From Fomes fomentarius (Eukaryota > Basidiomycota > Agaricomycetes > Polyporales > Polyporaceae), in the NCBI GenBank assembly GCA_022606135.1, contig JABYQN010000004.1, positions 2,976,001 to 3,040,000 of the forward strand: a DNA stretch of 64,000 bases, given 5' to 3'. How positions within the stretch are numbered: the stretch's first letter is position 1; each line of letters starts with the position of its first letter. The notes below the pieces were generated by a model. That model did no database searches. It saw only the letters and a list, made by a program, of their open reading frames with translations, and was not told the origin of the DNA. Both the position numbers and the translations under genes were made by a program. Shown piece after piece: positions 12,223-23,915 of the stretch.

Positions 12223-13096
12223 ATGCGCCCCGCCAAAACAGAAACAAAAAAGATTACGCGAGGACGTTCGTAATGTCCACCTGTATATCAAGACGTTACA
12301 TCAGTCAAGGAGCTTATAGCACGAAGCATACCCCGAATAGTACACCATCCACAAAACCACCGAATCAAGCACGATAAGCAGTACGCTTGCAATCCGTCAC
12401 GGTTTGAAGTCCTTGTTTGCTCATGCTGAGCTGCATTGAACTTGTGTCCGTTACCATCATGCAGCTGAGGCGTCACTGAGCACGCGAGGGTATGGTGAGT
12501 CAGTACACATATGAACCATTGGCAGGGTCAAGTTGAATGGGAGTTGAAGTTGAAGGTTTATCGTCGTCGTATGGGCCATTTGGGTTAGGGTTCATAAGCG
12601 TCCACATCCGAGGTTCCGAGTCCGGCCGACGAGTCGGACGACAGCGACGTCAGCAGGACGTCAGGGTTTGCGTTTCGTTCCCACTGCGTTCTTTCTTCCT
12701 GGTACTGTCTGCCGCACTGAATCTACTCACCAACGGCAGAGAAGCAGAACCGACAGGGATACCAGCTCTGGAATTGCCATGAGGACTCAGGAGGACAGTG
12801 GAGCATGCTCGTGCAAATGCGGCGCACCACGAGTAAGCCATGCGTACTTCTGCTGGTCACTGAGAGACCGTCCTGCCGTGAGGGGATGTCGAAGTTCAAG
12901 ATTCACAAGGGCGTGGCGGACGGCGAGGACGCTCAGTACATTGTTGACGACGGACGTAAGTACATCGGTTCAGCTGGCTCTCTGTATCACAGGAAGATCT
13001 GTGTAAAGCCATGGGGCGAGAAGTGATATGGTCATAAGTACGTTCTTGATTAGTGAACAGGAACAAGGATGCTTACTGCTGGCGTTGTTGCATGAC
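12223..13096. other. Intergenic, one tiny ORF only
   Basis: The only item worth noting is a 46-codon plus frame with an ATG at 12886 (starts MSKFKIHKGVADG, Lys/Asp-rich) ending at 13026. It may be coding, but it is too short to call. The rest shows no gene. Confidence 0.3.
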
Positions 13097-13144
13097 TTGG
13101 TTGATACAGCATCGCTCGAGTTGGTTAATACAACATCGCTCTTG
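13097..13144. repeat. 24-bp direct repeat, two copies
   Basis: Two adjacent 24-base units begin at 13097 and 13121 (core ttggttgatacagcatcgct) and differ at a few positions. On the minus strand one frame reads as repeated ERCCINQ, but no gene model uses it. A CTG/CAG run lies nearby at about 13280-13300. Confidence 0.7.
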
Positions 13145-13179
13145 ACAGTATCTCCCCAACGAGTCGCACCGTGTTGAGA

Positions 13180-13605
13180 TTAGAATGCATGCAAAGCTTG
13201 GACATGGTGCTTTGCCATAGCCTGCGAGACGAGTAAGTATGCAAGAAAATAACTTGGTTTGAACTGGCTGTGATCGTGAGGATGCTTGCTGCTGCTGCTG
13301 CATGCGCACTTTACTTGTTGAAACGATTGAGGTGTGTTACTAGCGACGCGACGACCCAGATGATGACGAGGTAAGTATTCATCGTTATCCCGTGGAGACA
13401 GCTCTCTCACCCAAACGGATCAGGCGATCTATATATGCATAAAAGCTCTGCTCGCTGACTACAGAAGCATGTGCCGCTTGCTGTGTGGTTCGTCTGGCGA
13501 GGTCTGGAGCCAATGTGGAACATGACTTTCGCGTCCGAAGTATGTCTTCTATAGACGTCAGCGTGGGTGGGACGATGTAGTAAACGGGATTGCGAACTTT
13601 TCTCT
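13180..13605 (-). CDS. Candidate orphan gene, 3' exons
   Basis: A protein-like frame (NPVYYIVPPTLTSIEDIL and following) ends at a good donor (GTGAGAG). It splices in phase to a short exon reading VTHLNRFN, and a second phase-matched intron of about 47 bases gives a hydrophobic end (SYFLAYLLVSQAMAKHHV) and a stop at 13180. The start was not found. The whole could be a decayed gene, perhaps once joined to the fragment at 13926-14420. Confidence 0.35.
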
Positions 13606-13925
13606 TCACTGATCAAATTCTGGCATAGGCGTCGACATTGGCCCCGAACCTATCTACCAGATATCAGACAATATGCTAGAACCGTTGGACAGCCTCAGCG
13701 TACTACACTTTCCGAGCAAGATGGAGCTCGGTCATCGGATGGACGGGATTGACGATCCACCTAGGGCATTGTGCCCAGTCATATCTTGAGGATGTACGTG
13801 TGCGGAACCTACGTCCCTCTTCGGGGAGGACAGTCGTTAATAGATGCCACCAGCGGGCAAGTAACGGAGCTCATAATCTGTCAATTCAAAGGTGAGATTC
13901 GGAGTGCGGCTTCAAGTGGATTCAC

Positions 13926-14420
13926 TCACTGGTCACACCCACACCAGATGCGAACATCCGTGCGGAACGCTGCACATGATGGAGGAACTGAAAGAGTCGC
14001 AATGCGACCGCGTAAGTGGTGTGTACATCCGGATCTGCGATCTGCCTTTCGAGACATTGACCTATGTTCCATGTCGCATATATCTGACCCAACAAAATTC
14101 AGGACAATGGTTAGCCGATAAAAGAGGATTGCACAGTACAACGAGCAGGTCCGGAAGCCGGTCTATACCATACCGACGTCTCGACGCGACCATACCCTGC
14201 CGATCCAGCGAGATGTAACCGTAACCTGCAGACACAGAATGAACTATTCCAGCAGGCGAAACGTACGCACCCACGTCCAGATGTTTCTTCCAGGTGGCTT
14301 CTCCGGGCTCGGGATTCGTGTAGAGAATGGGAGGTAGGTATCTGTGCGCTCTCGTAGCTTTGTGTGACTTGCCGCAGACCAAACAGGCGAAAGCGGCAGC
14401 TCGCTTTGTTGGAGAATGTC
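13926..14420 (-). CDS. Candidate orphan fragment with CxxC motif
   Basis: The first visible exon contains CLVCGKSHKATRAHRYLPP and then a Pro/Glu segment. A 45-base intron and a second, about 110-base intron, both phase 1, lead to a Cys/Arg-rich end with a stop at 13926. No ATG was found: the frame is closed by a TGA just upstream, and the promoter of the plus gene at 14569 begins there. It therefore looks 5'-truncated. The CxxC with a following basic stretch recalls 36891-37347 (CAICELSKSC), which may be coincidence. Confidence 0.33.
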
Positions 14421-14477
14421 ACGTGTGGCGCTGGCACAAAAGTACGTCGGAGCGCCTACCCTCGTTCAAGCTCTCCC

Positions 14478-14486
14478 TTATATCCA
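14478..14486 (+). promoter_or_regulatory. TATA-like element
   Basis: CTTATATCC lies about 85 bases before the ATG at 14569 on the same strand. It is a position-based guess only. Confidence 0.35.
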
Positions 14487-14568
14487 GCCCGCAAACCAGC
14501 CGCTTTCCCTTCATTTCCCTTGTATCTTTCATTTTTAACTCAGATCCGCTGCTTGTCTTCTCGACATA

Positions 14569-16537
14569 ATGGGCGACAGACCGACTCGTGGCTCTGGCCG
14601 TGCTCTTGTCGCTGTGGCCCTATCGTCGGCATTGGCGTCGGCGGTTTCAGTCTCAAGTGCTTCGTCTGCGCTTTATCTCAATTCTTCAACTACCCCTCTT
14701 ATCTCGGACAAATTCGACGCCTTTCCCCGCGGGATCTATCCATGCACTGCGTCGCAGGGGCCGTCAAACCCAGGGAAACGAGGCCGCGACGCGGAGGAAG
14801 ATGACGAAGAAGGATCACCCACAAAGCGTTCACGGCATTCTGGCTTCGGTAAGCTTCGACCACTCCCTAGTGCTGGATTATCCCCGCCACTATCATTCTC
14901 TAACGGTCTGGGTGCAGAACTACCGCCAGATGGTCGGATATCACGACTGGGCTTTCATGTTGATCTCGGGTCCTTCAACACCCCCTCCCCTATTCCTAAG
15001 TCGGCCGACGGCAGCAACGAGATCTCACAGCAAGGTATGTCAACGCTCCTCGACGCGTCCGCTCAATTCGCGAGGGACTCATTATCTTTTTAGAGGATCC
15101 GATCCGGTATGCAGCCGTCTTGTGTGGTCTCGACGCGTCTTTAGGTATGTCCATGCCTCCGTCCTGCTTCTGGTCATCGGTGTTAAGAATTGCGGCTTCC
15201 TAGAACCGTGTTACGAGTACGGAAGCGGAAGCGACGATGAGGACGAGCCCCCAACCGAGACCAAGGGCGAATCTATGGGGTCCAATGCGACAGTTCCCGA
15301 TCTTATGGTCACCACTAGCTCCGGGGCGGTCCAAGACCACAGCTCGCAGGAATCCGTCAGCGACCACGTTCCGGAGGCCATGGATATTTCCGAGGATGAC
15401 TTCAATGCTGAGATGGAAGACGTTCTTAGGCGGTTTAGGCGGAAGTCTCTCGCTCGCATTCCGGGAATCAGCGTGTCTGTGACCGATGGTTACGACGGAG
15501 ACGACGATGAGGATGAGGAAGACGAGGAGCGCAATGACGGAGAGTTCGTCGTTGATGAGCTTAACCGGGGACTTCCGCGAAAGCTAAGGTGGAAGGGACC
15601 GCCGCCATCTCGTCTTCACCAGGCCCACGATCTGGTGTCGATGACCACTCCGCAGCCGCGCTCTCTGCTTTCACGTATCTCAGAGCCAGGTCTACAATCC
15701 CGTTTCCCCGTGTCAAGATCCCTCAGAGAAGCGTGGATAGAGGATAGGTGAGTCAGGTTCCATTTGCGGAGTATACCGTTGTTATTCTGACGAGCTACTC
15801 GAAGACGGCAGGGGATCAGCGAGGCAATGGATACTTTGGTTGCCTTCGCGCTCCAGTCCGCTTTGTCCGAGTCTGACACTACCAGCACCGCCGGCAATGT
15901 CAAGGTCGAGGCACCCGATGGTGTCAAGGCGGTCGACGACGGCCATGCAGAGGTTGGTGAAGGGGAAGGTGCGGAAAGTGAGGACGAAGGAGCTGACGCT
16001 CAAGACGAGACCGACTCCGACGGAGAGTCTGGGGAGGAAGAGTGGGACGACGACGATATGGCCGCATTCACCGAGCTCCCTATGGGTCGCGGCACCCCCG
16101 CAGGAGAGGACTTCCTCAGCCGCCCGACGCTCCAGTGTCCGCCCACCCAGTACATGTACAAGAGCAACGACGCCCAAACTCTAGAACGCACCTTCACGCA
16201 GAGCACACTGCACGGGGCAGGGTCGTGGGCGAAACTGGTCCCTAGCAAAGAAATATCCACCTTCGACAAGGATGCGAAAGCCGACCGTATCCAGCACTAC
16301 CTGGAGGACAAAGCAACGGAGGTCAAGATCAGGTTCAAGACCGACAGGAAGGCTATGCGGCTCTGGAGGGAGCACCAGGAGGAGCTGGACGCGCTGCCCA
16401 TCTGGCCGGGCCATACGACGGGAAGTATTCTGGAGGAGGCGAAGGCGACGAAGAGGCTGTTGGAGGGGCCTGATCATGGCGATGAGGAGCAGTCTCAGTC
16501 GAGTGCCGATTCGGACGATCTCGAGAACATGGTGTAG
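14569..16537 (+). CDS. Unknown acidic protein with N-terminal basic/acidic module
   Basis: Five exons join in frame: 14569-14848, 14918-15034, 15094-15144, 15204-15747, 15820-16537. The product is about 570 residues. It begins with a Ser/Ala-rich, weakly hydrophobic stretch, then the module KRGRDAEEDDEEGSPTKRSR near residues 75-95, a bipartite-like nuclear signal around an acidic core. Later parts are strongly acidic (DDDEDEEDEERND, then DSDGESGEEEWDDDD), with a charged C-terminal helix region around WREHQEELDALPIWP. There is no enzyme motif. The same KR-x-R/acidic first exon ending in a phase-1 intron occurs at 28365-29854 and 46765-48464, so a shared origin is inferred. A nuclear or chromatin-bound role is plausible but unproven. 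Confidence 0.85.
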
Positions 16538-16833
16538 GGGGGGGAGGTTCCAGTGCGAGGAGCTCAATTGTGGCATACCTGGAGAGAGCTGTATGTGGGC
16601 CGCGCATGACTCCAGTGGACACTTGTTTTAGGACCACTTGGGATGTTTCACGACACGGGCTGCTATTTTGCTCTCTGACGTACTGCCACGAAGATGTATT
16701 ATACATATAGTATTGACATCCGTATTATCAATAGCTACTTTTAATCCTGTCGCAATCCATACCTTATTCAATGTACTCCGACTGGTATTGGTGTGAAGTC
16801 CATCTGTGGTGTCAATAGGTCTAACCAGATCAC

Positions 16834-17985
16834 ATGATACTGGATGAATATGTTCAGGTTCAAATTGGAGGCGAACTCTCTGACGCTTGTTGCTTGGCGC
16901 AACCACCTACCCTCATCCTCTACACCTCGAATCATCTTTCCAGTCAGTTCCCCATATATTCTTGTACTGAATCCTCTATTGATTCTCCCGTGCCGGCAGA
17001 CTCCCAATCCTCAACGCTTGTTCAGGCTGTGTCGCCGCAGAGAAGGCTATTGAACACACACGGGATGGGGATGGTAAGCAAGTCTGTCAATTTGTTTCAT
17101 ATCTTCTCTGTTCTTAGTTCCTCCAGCCCTACACTATTGGATACAATGATCGTTCCATATCTTATGGACATCTGCGCCGTAATGCTTCCCGCTTGCCGGA
17201 GCACCCGGACGTCCGTGGCGAACAACCTGCACAGCTCGGGAGGATGGACCGGCCGCTCGTACCTGGAAGAAACAATCACGGAGTAGTTTCTCAAACTGTC
17301 TCCTGTCCTAAACCGCCGCGAAGCTATGGTTTCGACGTCGATTGGAACGCGCCGATGATGCAGGAAGACCATGGCACACTGAGATTTCCAGTGAACGATA
17401 CCGGGGAGACACGGCCGATAGTTCCCCCGCTCCTTCCGTACGTTACAACTCGTTGCATAGTTCGAAGGTATGGGTTATATCTCCCTCTATAAAGGGCGCA
17501 CACTTATATAGACAAACTAATGCAGGGACTTTGGAGACGACTTCTACCGAAGACTGAAGTCGCATTCCCCAGGTCAAGCTTCGGGGACGAAACGAGGCAT
17601 GGGCCACGGTGTAATTGCAACTCGCGGCAGATTAGTCTCAAAGACAAAGTACGAGTACAAGAAGGCCCTCAGCATACGGAGAGTCTTGCATGCATTCGCA
17701 TTGACGAACACTCTGAAGTTCTACACTCATCCTGCGGCACGTCTCACACTACGTGACGAGAGGGAATCATTGGAACACCGCCTGTATAGGAGCAAGCTAC
17801 CGATGGACCGCAAAAGATTGCTTCTTTCTCCCCTCCTTACGTTTATGTCTGAGGACGCGCATTGTAACTGGGAACGTGAAGGGAGCAGGTTTCGTCGGTT
17901 CGTCGTCCTCATCAACGTCGCACAGCGGCCCTTGGTCCGCTCAGAACGTGGAGGTTGGATATTCAAGGAGTGCTTGCTGGCATAG
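16834..17985 (+). CDS. Unknown basic protein, three exons
   Basis: Exons 16834-17073, 17118-17467 and 17526-17985 join through 44- and 58-base introns in matching phase. Exon 2 is very protein-like (YTIGYNDRSISYGHLRRN, later YGFDVDWNAPMMQEDHG and PIVPPLLPYVTTR). Exon 3 is Lys/Arg/Leu-rich with a likely helical part (SIRRVLHAFALTNTLKFY) and ends WIFKECLLA. No domain is recognised. The first exon, and so the start, is the weakest part: its frame is open but less convincing, and an upstream intron is possible. The gene lies 296 bases after the preceding plus gene and convergent to the minus gene at 18269. Confidence 0.7.
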
Positions 17986-18268
17986 AGGTTCTTTTCATTG
18001 TAGAACTACATCGTATTCTTCCTCTGTACGCACTTAGCGAATAGATCTTCTCGTATGGAGGCCGTGTGCCAACAAACTGCTCGAGAGTCCGGTCCAGGGG
18101 TCAAACACAATCATTCCAAGGGATCCAATACGCTGAATGCATTGCGCAGATTGAATGAATACACATCCGAACAGTTAACGAAGATACATTGATCGGCTGA
18201 TATATGTAGGTACATGGGCAGGTTGTCATTGATTGAATGTCCTCGAATTATGTCGTAGTGTTGCAAGT

Positions 18269-19546
18269 TCATGCGCTTTGCTCCTAAAGAACCAATGATG
18301 AGATACGGTATATCTCTATGATACGCGGGAACACGTACCGTTTCCGAGCCTCCGGTCACCCCTTGCTCTCTCTTCGCCTTTTCCTCGCGCTCCAACATGT
18401 TCTTCAGGAAGTCATGGCTACTGGATGTGCTCATACTCTTTATGCCGCGTTTGTGAGAGCTGACAATGGTTTCAATTGCTTTTCGATGCAATAGAAGAGT
18501 GTCGGACGGGAGGTTGCCACGGGACGGCCAACCGGCTTTGATCATCCCAGAGTTGATGATGGGAGGGGAGTACCGCCCTTTCTTGGTGAGGGTCTCGGTA
18601 GTACAAGCTCCAGGAGTTCCTCTTCCTAGTGCAATAGTTGGCGTAGGACGATTATGAAGGGTCTTGGCTTCTGAAGCCTTTCCATCTCTATCGACAAGTT
18701 TTAATTGTGTGTATTGTTATACAACAGTTTGTCAACGCACCGGCCCCAACTCCGCTTGAGCTTTCTCACTATGGTGTCACGTAGTGTATGTTGGCGAGGG
18801 CGTACATTAAGAGCCCGTGCTACCGATGACCTGGTCTTTCCAGTCTTTCCACTTGCGCGTAAAGACACACGGGAGGTGGACGCAAATTTGGTACATCCAC
18901 TGACAAAAATAGGCTTCGACCGCACATTTGCGCTTCCTTCGTGTGCCAGGTAGAGTATTGCCGACGGCTTTGTCAGCGCTCGTGTAGGAACAAACGTAGG
19001 CTTGGTGGGGGAAGCTTTGACAGGTGTAGCGTTGGTGGAGGTAAAATTGGTGGGGGCGGGGGAAGGTTTCGTCGTTGCCAAGAGAACGACGCTATGATTG
19101 GCAGGATACAGTGTTGACCGCATGGCAGACTCTGTTTACCAGTACAATGACATTTGTTGAGCCTTCACATATGGTATTCCGATGTGACTGACTAACCTGG
19201 TGGTTGCTCGTCGGACGAACTAGGCTGTACTGACTTTCTAGGAGGAGCTGAAGATCGGTGTTGCACCCTCTTTGGGAAAACCCGTGTTTCTGCAAGTATT
19301 GATTCTGAAAATCGGTCGGGTAGCTCTAGCGAGAATAACTGACTCACCCAGTGGTTCAAGATACCACACCGCAGTGTCAGTACGTTGAAGTGTTTGCGTC
19401 TCCCTCTTCTCAAGAGCGAGTTCCCTGCGGAGAGGCGAGGCCCTATAGCGCCTAGTAGAGATTCTAGGAAGAGGGATTGGTTGACGTGAGATCTTGCATG
19501 ACTTCTTGTGGAGGTCGTCGTGTGAAGGGTGTTTGAACAAAACCAT
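18269..19546 (-). CDS. Unknown basic, Thr/Pro-rich protein
   Basis: Exons 19546-19348, 19289-19197, 19131-18741, 18687-18339 and a tiny last exon 18283-18269 fit in phase. The product is about 350 residues, very basic, and starts MVLFKHPSHDDLHKK. The middle is a Thr/Pro/Lys stretch (TTKPSPAPTNFTSTN; SPTKPTFVPTR) followed by Arg-rich sequence (VRKLKRSWGR). The C-terminal part has a charged helix (NMLEREEKAKREQG). If the last intron is not removed, or an acceptor 14 bases later is used, the frame continues to 18111 with a different tail, so alternative ends exist. The gene at 43417-44255 has a similar size and a basic, Pro-rich character, but I see no clear alignment. Confidence 0.72.
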
Positions 19547-19595
19547 TGCAATCGTGAGGTGATCAGAATCCGGTAAGAGTAGTCGGAGAAGCCGG

Positions 19596-19610
19596 CTATA
19601 TAGTATATAT
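19596..19610 (-). promoter_or_regulatory. TATA-like element
   Basis: The minus strand reads ATATATACTATATAG about 50 bases before the ATG at 19546. This is a good position and composition for a core promoter of that gene. Confidence 0.45.
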
Positions 19611-20138
19611 GGCCTCCAAAGCAGCAAACGGAGGGTACGACTGGAAGTTCGGGGAGGAGGACTTATGCTCGAAGTGGTTCGGTGAAAGTTGGACTTTGGT
19701 GTGATGGCGCGTGTGAGTGACTGGCACGCATGTCTAGCGCTCAAAATTGAATCTCCGACACTGAACGATTTTTGTGCTCATGACCCTCATAGTCTGATCT
19801 TGTCTTTGTATCGGCAAACTTGGGACTTTTCGTATCATACACCGTTACAACTAAAACTCGTATTGGTGAGCCCTTAGATATCTACATCCAACGCTCTTGC
19901 CCTTATCATACTCGGTTGGTCCTCGCTTCAGTCACAACTTTTCTGAGAGGTGATGTGTCAAGGCTTCCTACTCGTTCAAATTCAAAGCTAACTTTCTGCC
20001 CCCGCACATTAGGAACCGAAAAGCTCGATCAAGTGATTCTCAATCTGAGCAATTCCAAGAGTTTCAGTAGAGTACACCATTCATTGTCTGCTCGGTCTCC
20101 GGCACCACTGACCCCTGTTGTTTGTTGGGGTGTTAAAG

Positions 20139-21349
20139 ATGAATCCACTCCCTGGTCTCAAGCTACCAGTAGAGCTGTGGCGCGAAGCATTTGGAAATGT
20201 CGTATCCCAACGCGATAGAGCTGCGCTCATGCGCGTGTGCCGCTCGTTCAACACCCATGCGCGTACTCTGCTCTACCAGTTCGTTATCCTACGAAGCCAT
20301 CGCCAGGCGCACAAGTTCTACTTCGCCCTTCTTCGCTGCCCACAGATGGCTGCAATTACGGAGCATCTGCACATCAATGTCGTAACAAGATGGGAAGGTA
20401 TCCGGGTTCCAACCTTTGTACCGCACCTCTTCCATCTCCTAGTCAACATACGCCATCTCGACCTGGGCTACTACCTGTCCCTCCCCAGGAGATTTATCAT
20501 ATGGACTGCGATCTTCTCATGAACACGAATTGGTTCCCTCACCTGATCTCCTTTACAACGAACATCCCCCTATCATCCGAGCTCAACGTTCCGAAGTTCC
20601 TCAAAGCGCACCCAGCACTCGAAGAGTTGTACGTCGCCCAGGCTGAAGACGACAACTCGTTCGATCTCGAAGACATCTGCCCTCCTACGTCCTTTTCCAA
20701 TCTCAGGGTTGTCTCATGTGTCTCCCAGTTGCTCCATGAGACAACCCCTCAGAGCATGGCGAGTATCACTCACCTGGATCTACACCTGTGCACAGAAGAG
20801 GATGTTACTCGCGTCGCAGAACTGCTTGGCTCTCGTTTACTGGGCCTGCGGCTCAGCCGGGCACGTTTTGCAGGGGAGGGCTGGGTCTTGTACAAGATCA
20901 TCACATCATTCCCTCATATACGGCTTCTACACGTTGATATGGTATTGTCGCAAAATATGAAGGTGAGTCTCCATTTCAGTGTAGACTTTGCGTTTGGTTT
21001 AACGCCTTTGTAGAGAGAACCAGTGAGGCCCCACATCTGCCTTCAGCCGATCGACTGGTTCGAGAAGCTCAACCTCTACAATTGTGACGCTCCTCAGAGA
21101 GAACTGCAAGTTATATGGTCATACCCACAAGTGCCTGGCTTTGACAACGCGATACACGGCTCTTCGTGGAGAAACTTCCTGACCGCCGTCGCGTTGGAGG
21201 TCTTCACTGCATGGAAGCCTTATCTGTCGACGATAACGTTCGTTCATCCGGCTCTCTGGGAGGTTACTTATTCCCTCGCGCCCGACGAGATGACCGTAGT
21301 CAGACGGCCAGATGTTGCCATAAACCAACGCTCGTGGAGATATGCCTGA
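20139..21349 (+). CDS. F-box/leucine-rich protein F, probable frameshift
   Basis: The protein begins MNPLPGLKLPVELWREAF and continues with a degenerate F-box (LPVELWREAF through LMRVCRSFNTHAR), which would bind Skp1 in an SCF ubiquitin ligase. Leucine-rich stretches for substrate binding follow. Exon 1 runs 20139-20962 and exon 2 21014-21349 across a 51-base intron in phase. Around 20487 the frame must shift by one base: before it reads GYYLSLP, after it EIYHMDCDLL, and the run CTCCCCAGGAG would read through if one more C were present. The paralog at 53878-55505 is continuous over this region, and both end alike (TAWKPYLSTI against LRYWKPYITC). It is either a recent pseudogene, a sequence error, or spliced by a poor intron at GTCAAC. 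Confidence 0.8.
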
Positions 21350-21831
21350 GCTGTTACTCGAGAGGAAACAATGTGACAGCGCCTTGTGGGTAAGCATCCA
21401 TTCTGCTCGTTATTCAACTTGCTGTCTGACCTGATGTCTGTCGTAACTAAGTATGTTTCTACCGCTTCGATAGTGAACGCCGTCTATGAGGTATGAAGGA
21501 GTACGAGGGAAAGGTGGCCACGAAGGGGAGGTCTGTCGTATTCATACAACGGCGTGTCATACTGCGAGAGTGTATCCCTCTGTAGGCTGTATCTTCCTCT
21601 ATCTGGAACAGAACCTACTTGTATTCGGTGATCGCATATCCAAGGATTACAAACTAATCCTGCAATCCGGAGTCTGCTTTGAACGGTCTCAAACAACAGA
21701 TGATATAGATTACAAGACAACCGTTGGTAGTTATAACAGTACATAGGGACAATGAAAACTTGCGGGAGATAGTACACGATAGCATAGTAAAGCGACGAGG
21801 GGGAGGTGGTGGGTAGGTAGAGCGAAGGAGC

Positions 21832-22682
21832 TTATACGTCCAACACGGAGGGATACAGCAGAACCATGTTGATCTCAGCCTCATCAGCGGATCCGACCGA
21901 GTTGTGTGGAGGCTGATTGCGGTGTAAGGATGCGAATACCTCTCCATGACGGATTGCGCATGACACGCCACCGACGGTCTGAGTCTTGGTTACGGATAGC
22001 GATGGCGATGTATATGAAGTCCTGAGGCCTAAAGTTAGAAATATTGCATGTGCACATGATATCACAGAGTACGCACGGTGTGTTGTTCTCTATATCTCGG
22101 AATCGAGGTCGGGGACGGCGTGCCTTTGTCCTAACCATCGGGTGTGCAACCACAGGCACTGGTGGAAGGGGAGGGTAGACATCGTTTTCGTCTATGCCGG
22201 GCAGTTTGGAAAGAGCTACTTGGGATGGACGCCGACGCGCAGCGTGGTTGTCCGTGGATACGAAGAGGGAAAATGTGATGCGTCTCTCAGAGTCGATGAT
22301 TGCTTGGGCATGGCGAGAGATCGATTTAGTGGGGATTCGGTGGGGTACGGCTTGGAGGTGTAGCTTCACTCGGGATAGGAATGTGGTATGGTCTAGCGTG
22401 GAGGCAGTCTTGTGGTATAGCCCTACACGTGTCCTCAGGGTGGTGGCATGCTGAGATGAGGTATGGAAGAGAATCGATAGGTTTGACTTGGATGGTGGTT
22501 GGGGGATATAAACCACTGAGCACCGCAAGGGCCGATATCCATGAGTCTTGTGACAGGTATCGTAAATCAGAGACAGACTAAGTACCTTGGTCCCTCCGCA
22601 GGTTGGACAACAAAAGGGTTGGAGTTCGGCGGGGACTTGGCCGTGGCTTAGTCGCGGGTATGATGGTCATAGTCGTCGTCAT
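21832..22682 (-). CDS. Unknown protein, frame break near C-terminus
   Basis: Exons 22682-22586, 22515-22077 and 22028-21832 join through introns of 70 and 48 bases in phase. The start is MTTTMTIIPATKPRPS. The middle is basic and Pro-rich (VYPPLPPVPVVAHPM, then RTKARRPRPRFRD), and exon 3 reads DFIYIAIAIRNQDSDRRW and then RVMRNPSW. Just after this the frame in use ends in a weak tail (stop near 21884), while a +1 frame gives EVFASLHRNQPPHNS and then AEINMVLLYPSVLDV with its stop at 21832. The second tail is clearly more protein-like, so a small indel around 21923 is suspected. No domain is recognised. Confidence 0.62.
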
Positions 22683-23915
22683 TGTGACAGCTTTGCGTCT
22701 GAGCTTTGCGCAAGTGTGGTAGCTAGGCAGGAAAGAGTAGTTCACATATGCAGATGGCAGCGAGGGGTATAATGATGCGTGGGTTGAGAAACAGGGTGGG
22801 AAAACTCGAGCTGGATAGCTGGTTGCGTGGTCACGCGTCACGGCGGCACCGGCACCTATGCCCCTCCGCCTTCCTCCGCCACAGATTGCCACTTCTAACT
22901 CTGGGTTTTGTTCACAGAGGAGAGTGGGGGGGGATATATACAAGAACTTGTGAATGTCACTCTATGCGATCGAAGATTCGTTTGTTAGAACCTGTTGGTG
23001 TTACAGTCCATCTGAAGTTCAACGAGCGCGTTCGGACTATACCACGAAGCTGCAGGCAGTTGTCTCGATTGCAAAATCGCAGAGACTACAGCCGCGTAAT
23101 GGTCACAGCTGAAGAATAGGAAATGGAAATGCTCATTGTGTCCCATTAGCAGTGACCGGATGCGACGAATATGTGGCTGGTGCGCTGCTGGGTATGGACA
23201 ACTTGGTTACATTGTACATGATATATTTTGTAAGTACTTCTGGCAATGAAAAAACCGTGCTCTCGTACACCGCATTGTTTTACTACTACTACCAAGTGCC
23301 GTCCAGGAGCGGGGATGGTCATACACTACTATGTACCAATACTAGAGCTACACGGAGACAACGGAGAGACGGGACAGCAAATGCGACGATAGGGTACAAG
23401 AGCGGAGGGGGAAAGAGTGTGTGGTTGATATCTCCGGTATGAATATGAAGGGAAGAAGGGTGGTGGGAGGAGAAATCGAGCAGTAGCGTATACAAACGCG
23501 AGGAGTGTGATGTGGAGAAAACGCATGAGGGTTTAACAGAGCGTTGCAGCCAAAAGCAAAAAACGAACAAAGCAACAGAGCAATACGAGTGACAATATAT
23601 ATCAAGTCAAAGGAGTAATACGAAAATATAAGATCAGCTAGAGAGTGTGGGTCGTGACAGGTCGTGAGAGTCGTGATGGTCGTAAGTGCGTCGCATGATC
23701 CTCGAGTGCTTCCGTGCTCGTGAGCATTCAGGAATAAAAAGAGTCGAGTAAGGAGGAGAAAGTATCCATGATGATACAAGGAGCGATTCGGTCTCCAAGG
23801 TGGGGGAGTAACTGTTTGATGAGGGAAAGAGGGAGGAAGAGAGATGACCGTTCGGATGATAGCGGAAGCGCGGAATGAGAGCGCATCCGTTCGTTGAGAT
23901 CGCGGGAAGTTCGCT
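22683..23915. other. Long intergenic region
   Basis: This 1.2-kb stretch lies upstream of the minus gene starting at 22682 and downstream of the one ending at 23916. Short frames on both strands (such as plus 22748-23119) lack splice support. The part around 23450-23850 is purine-rich on the plus strand. Nothing else is seen. Confidence 0.4.
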
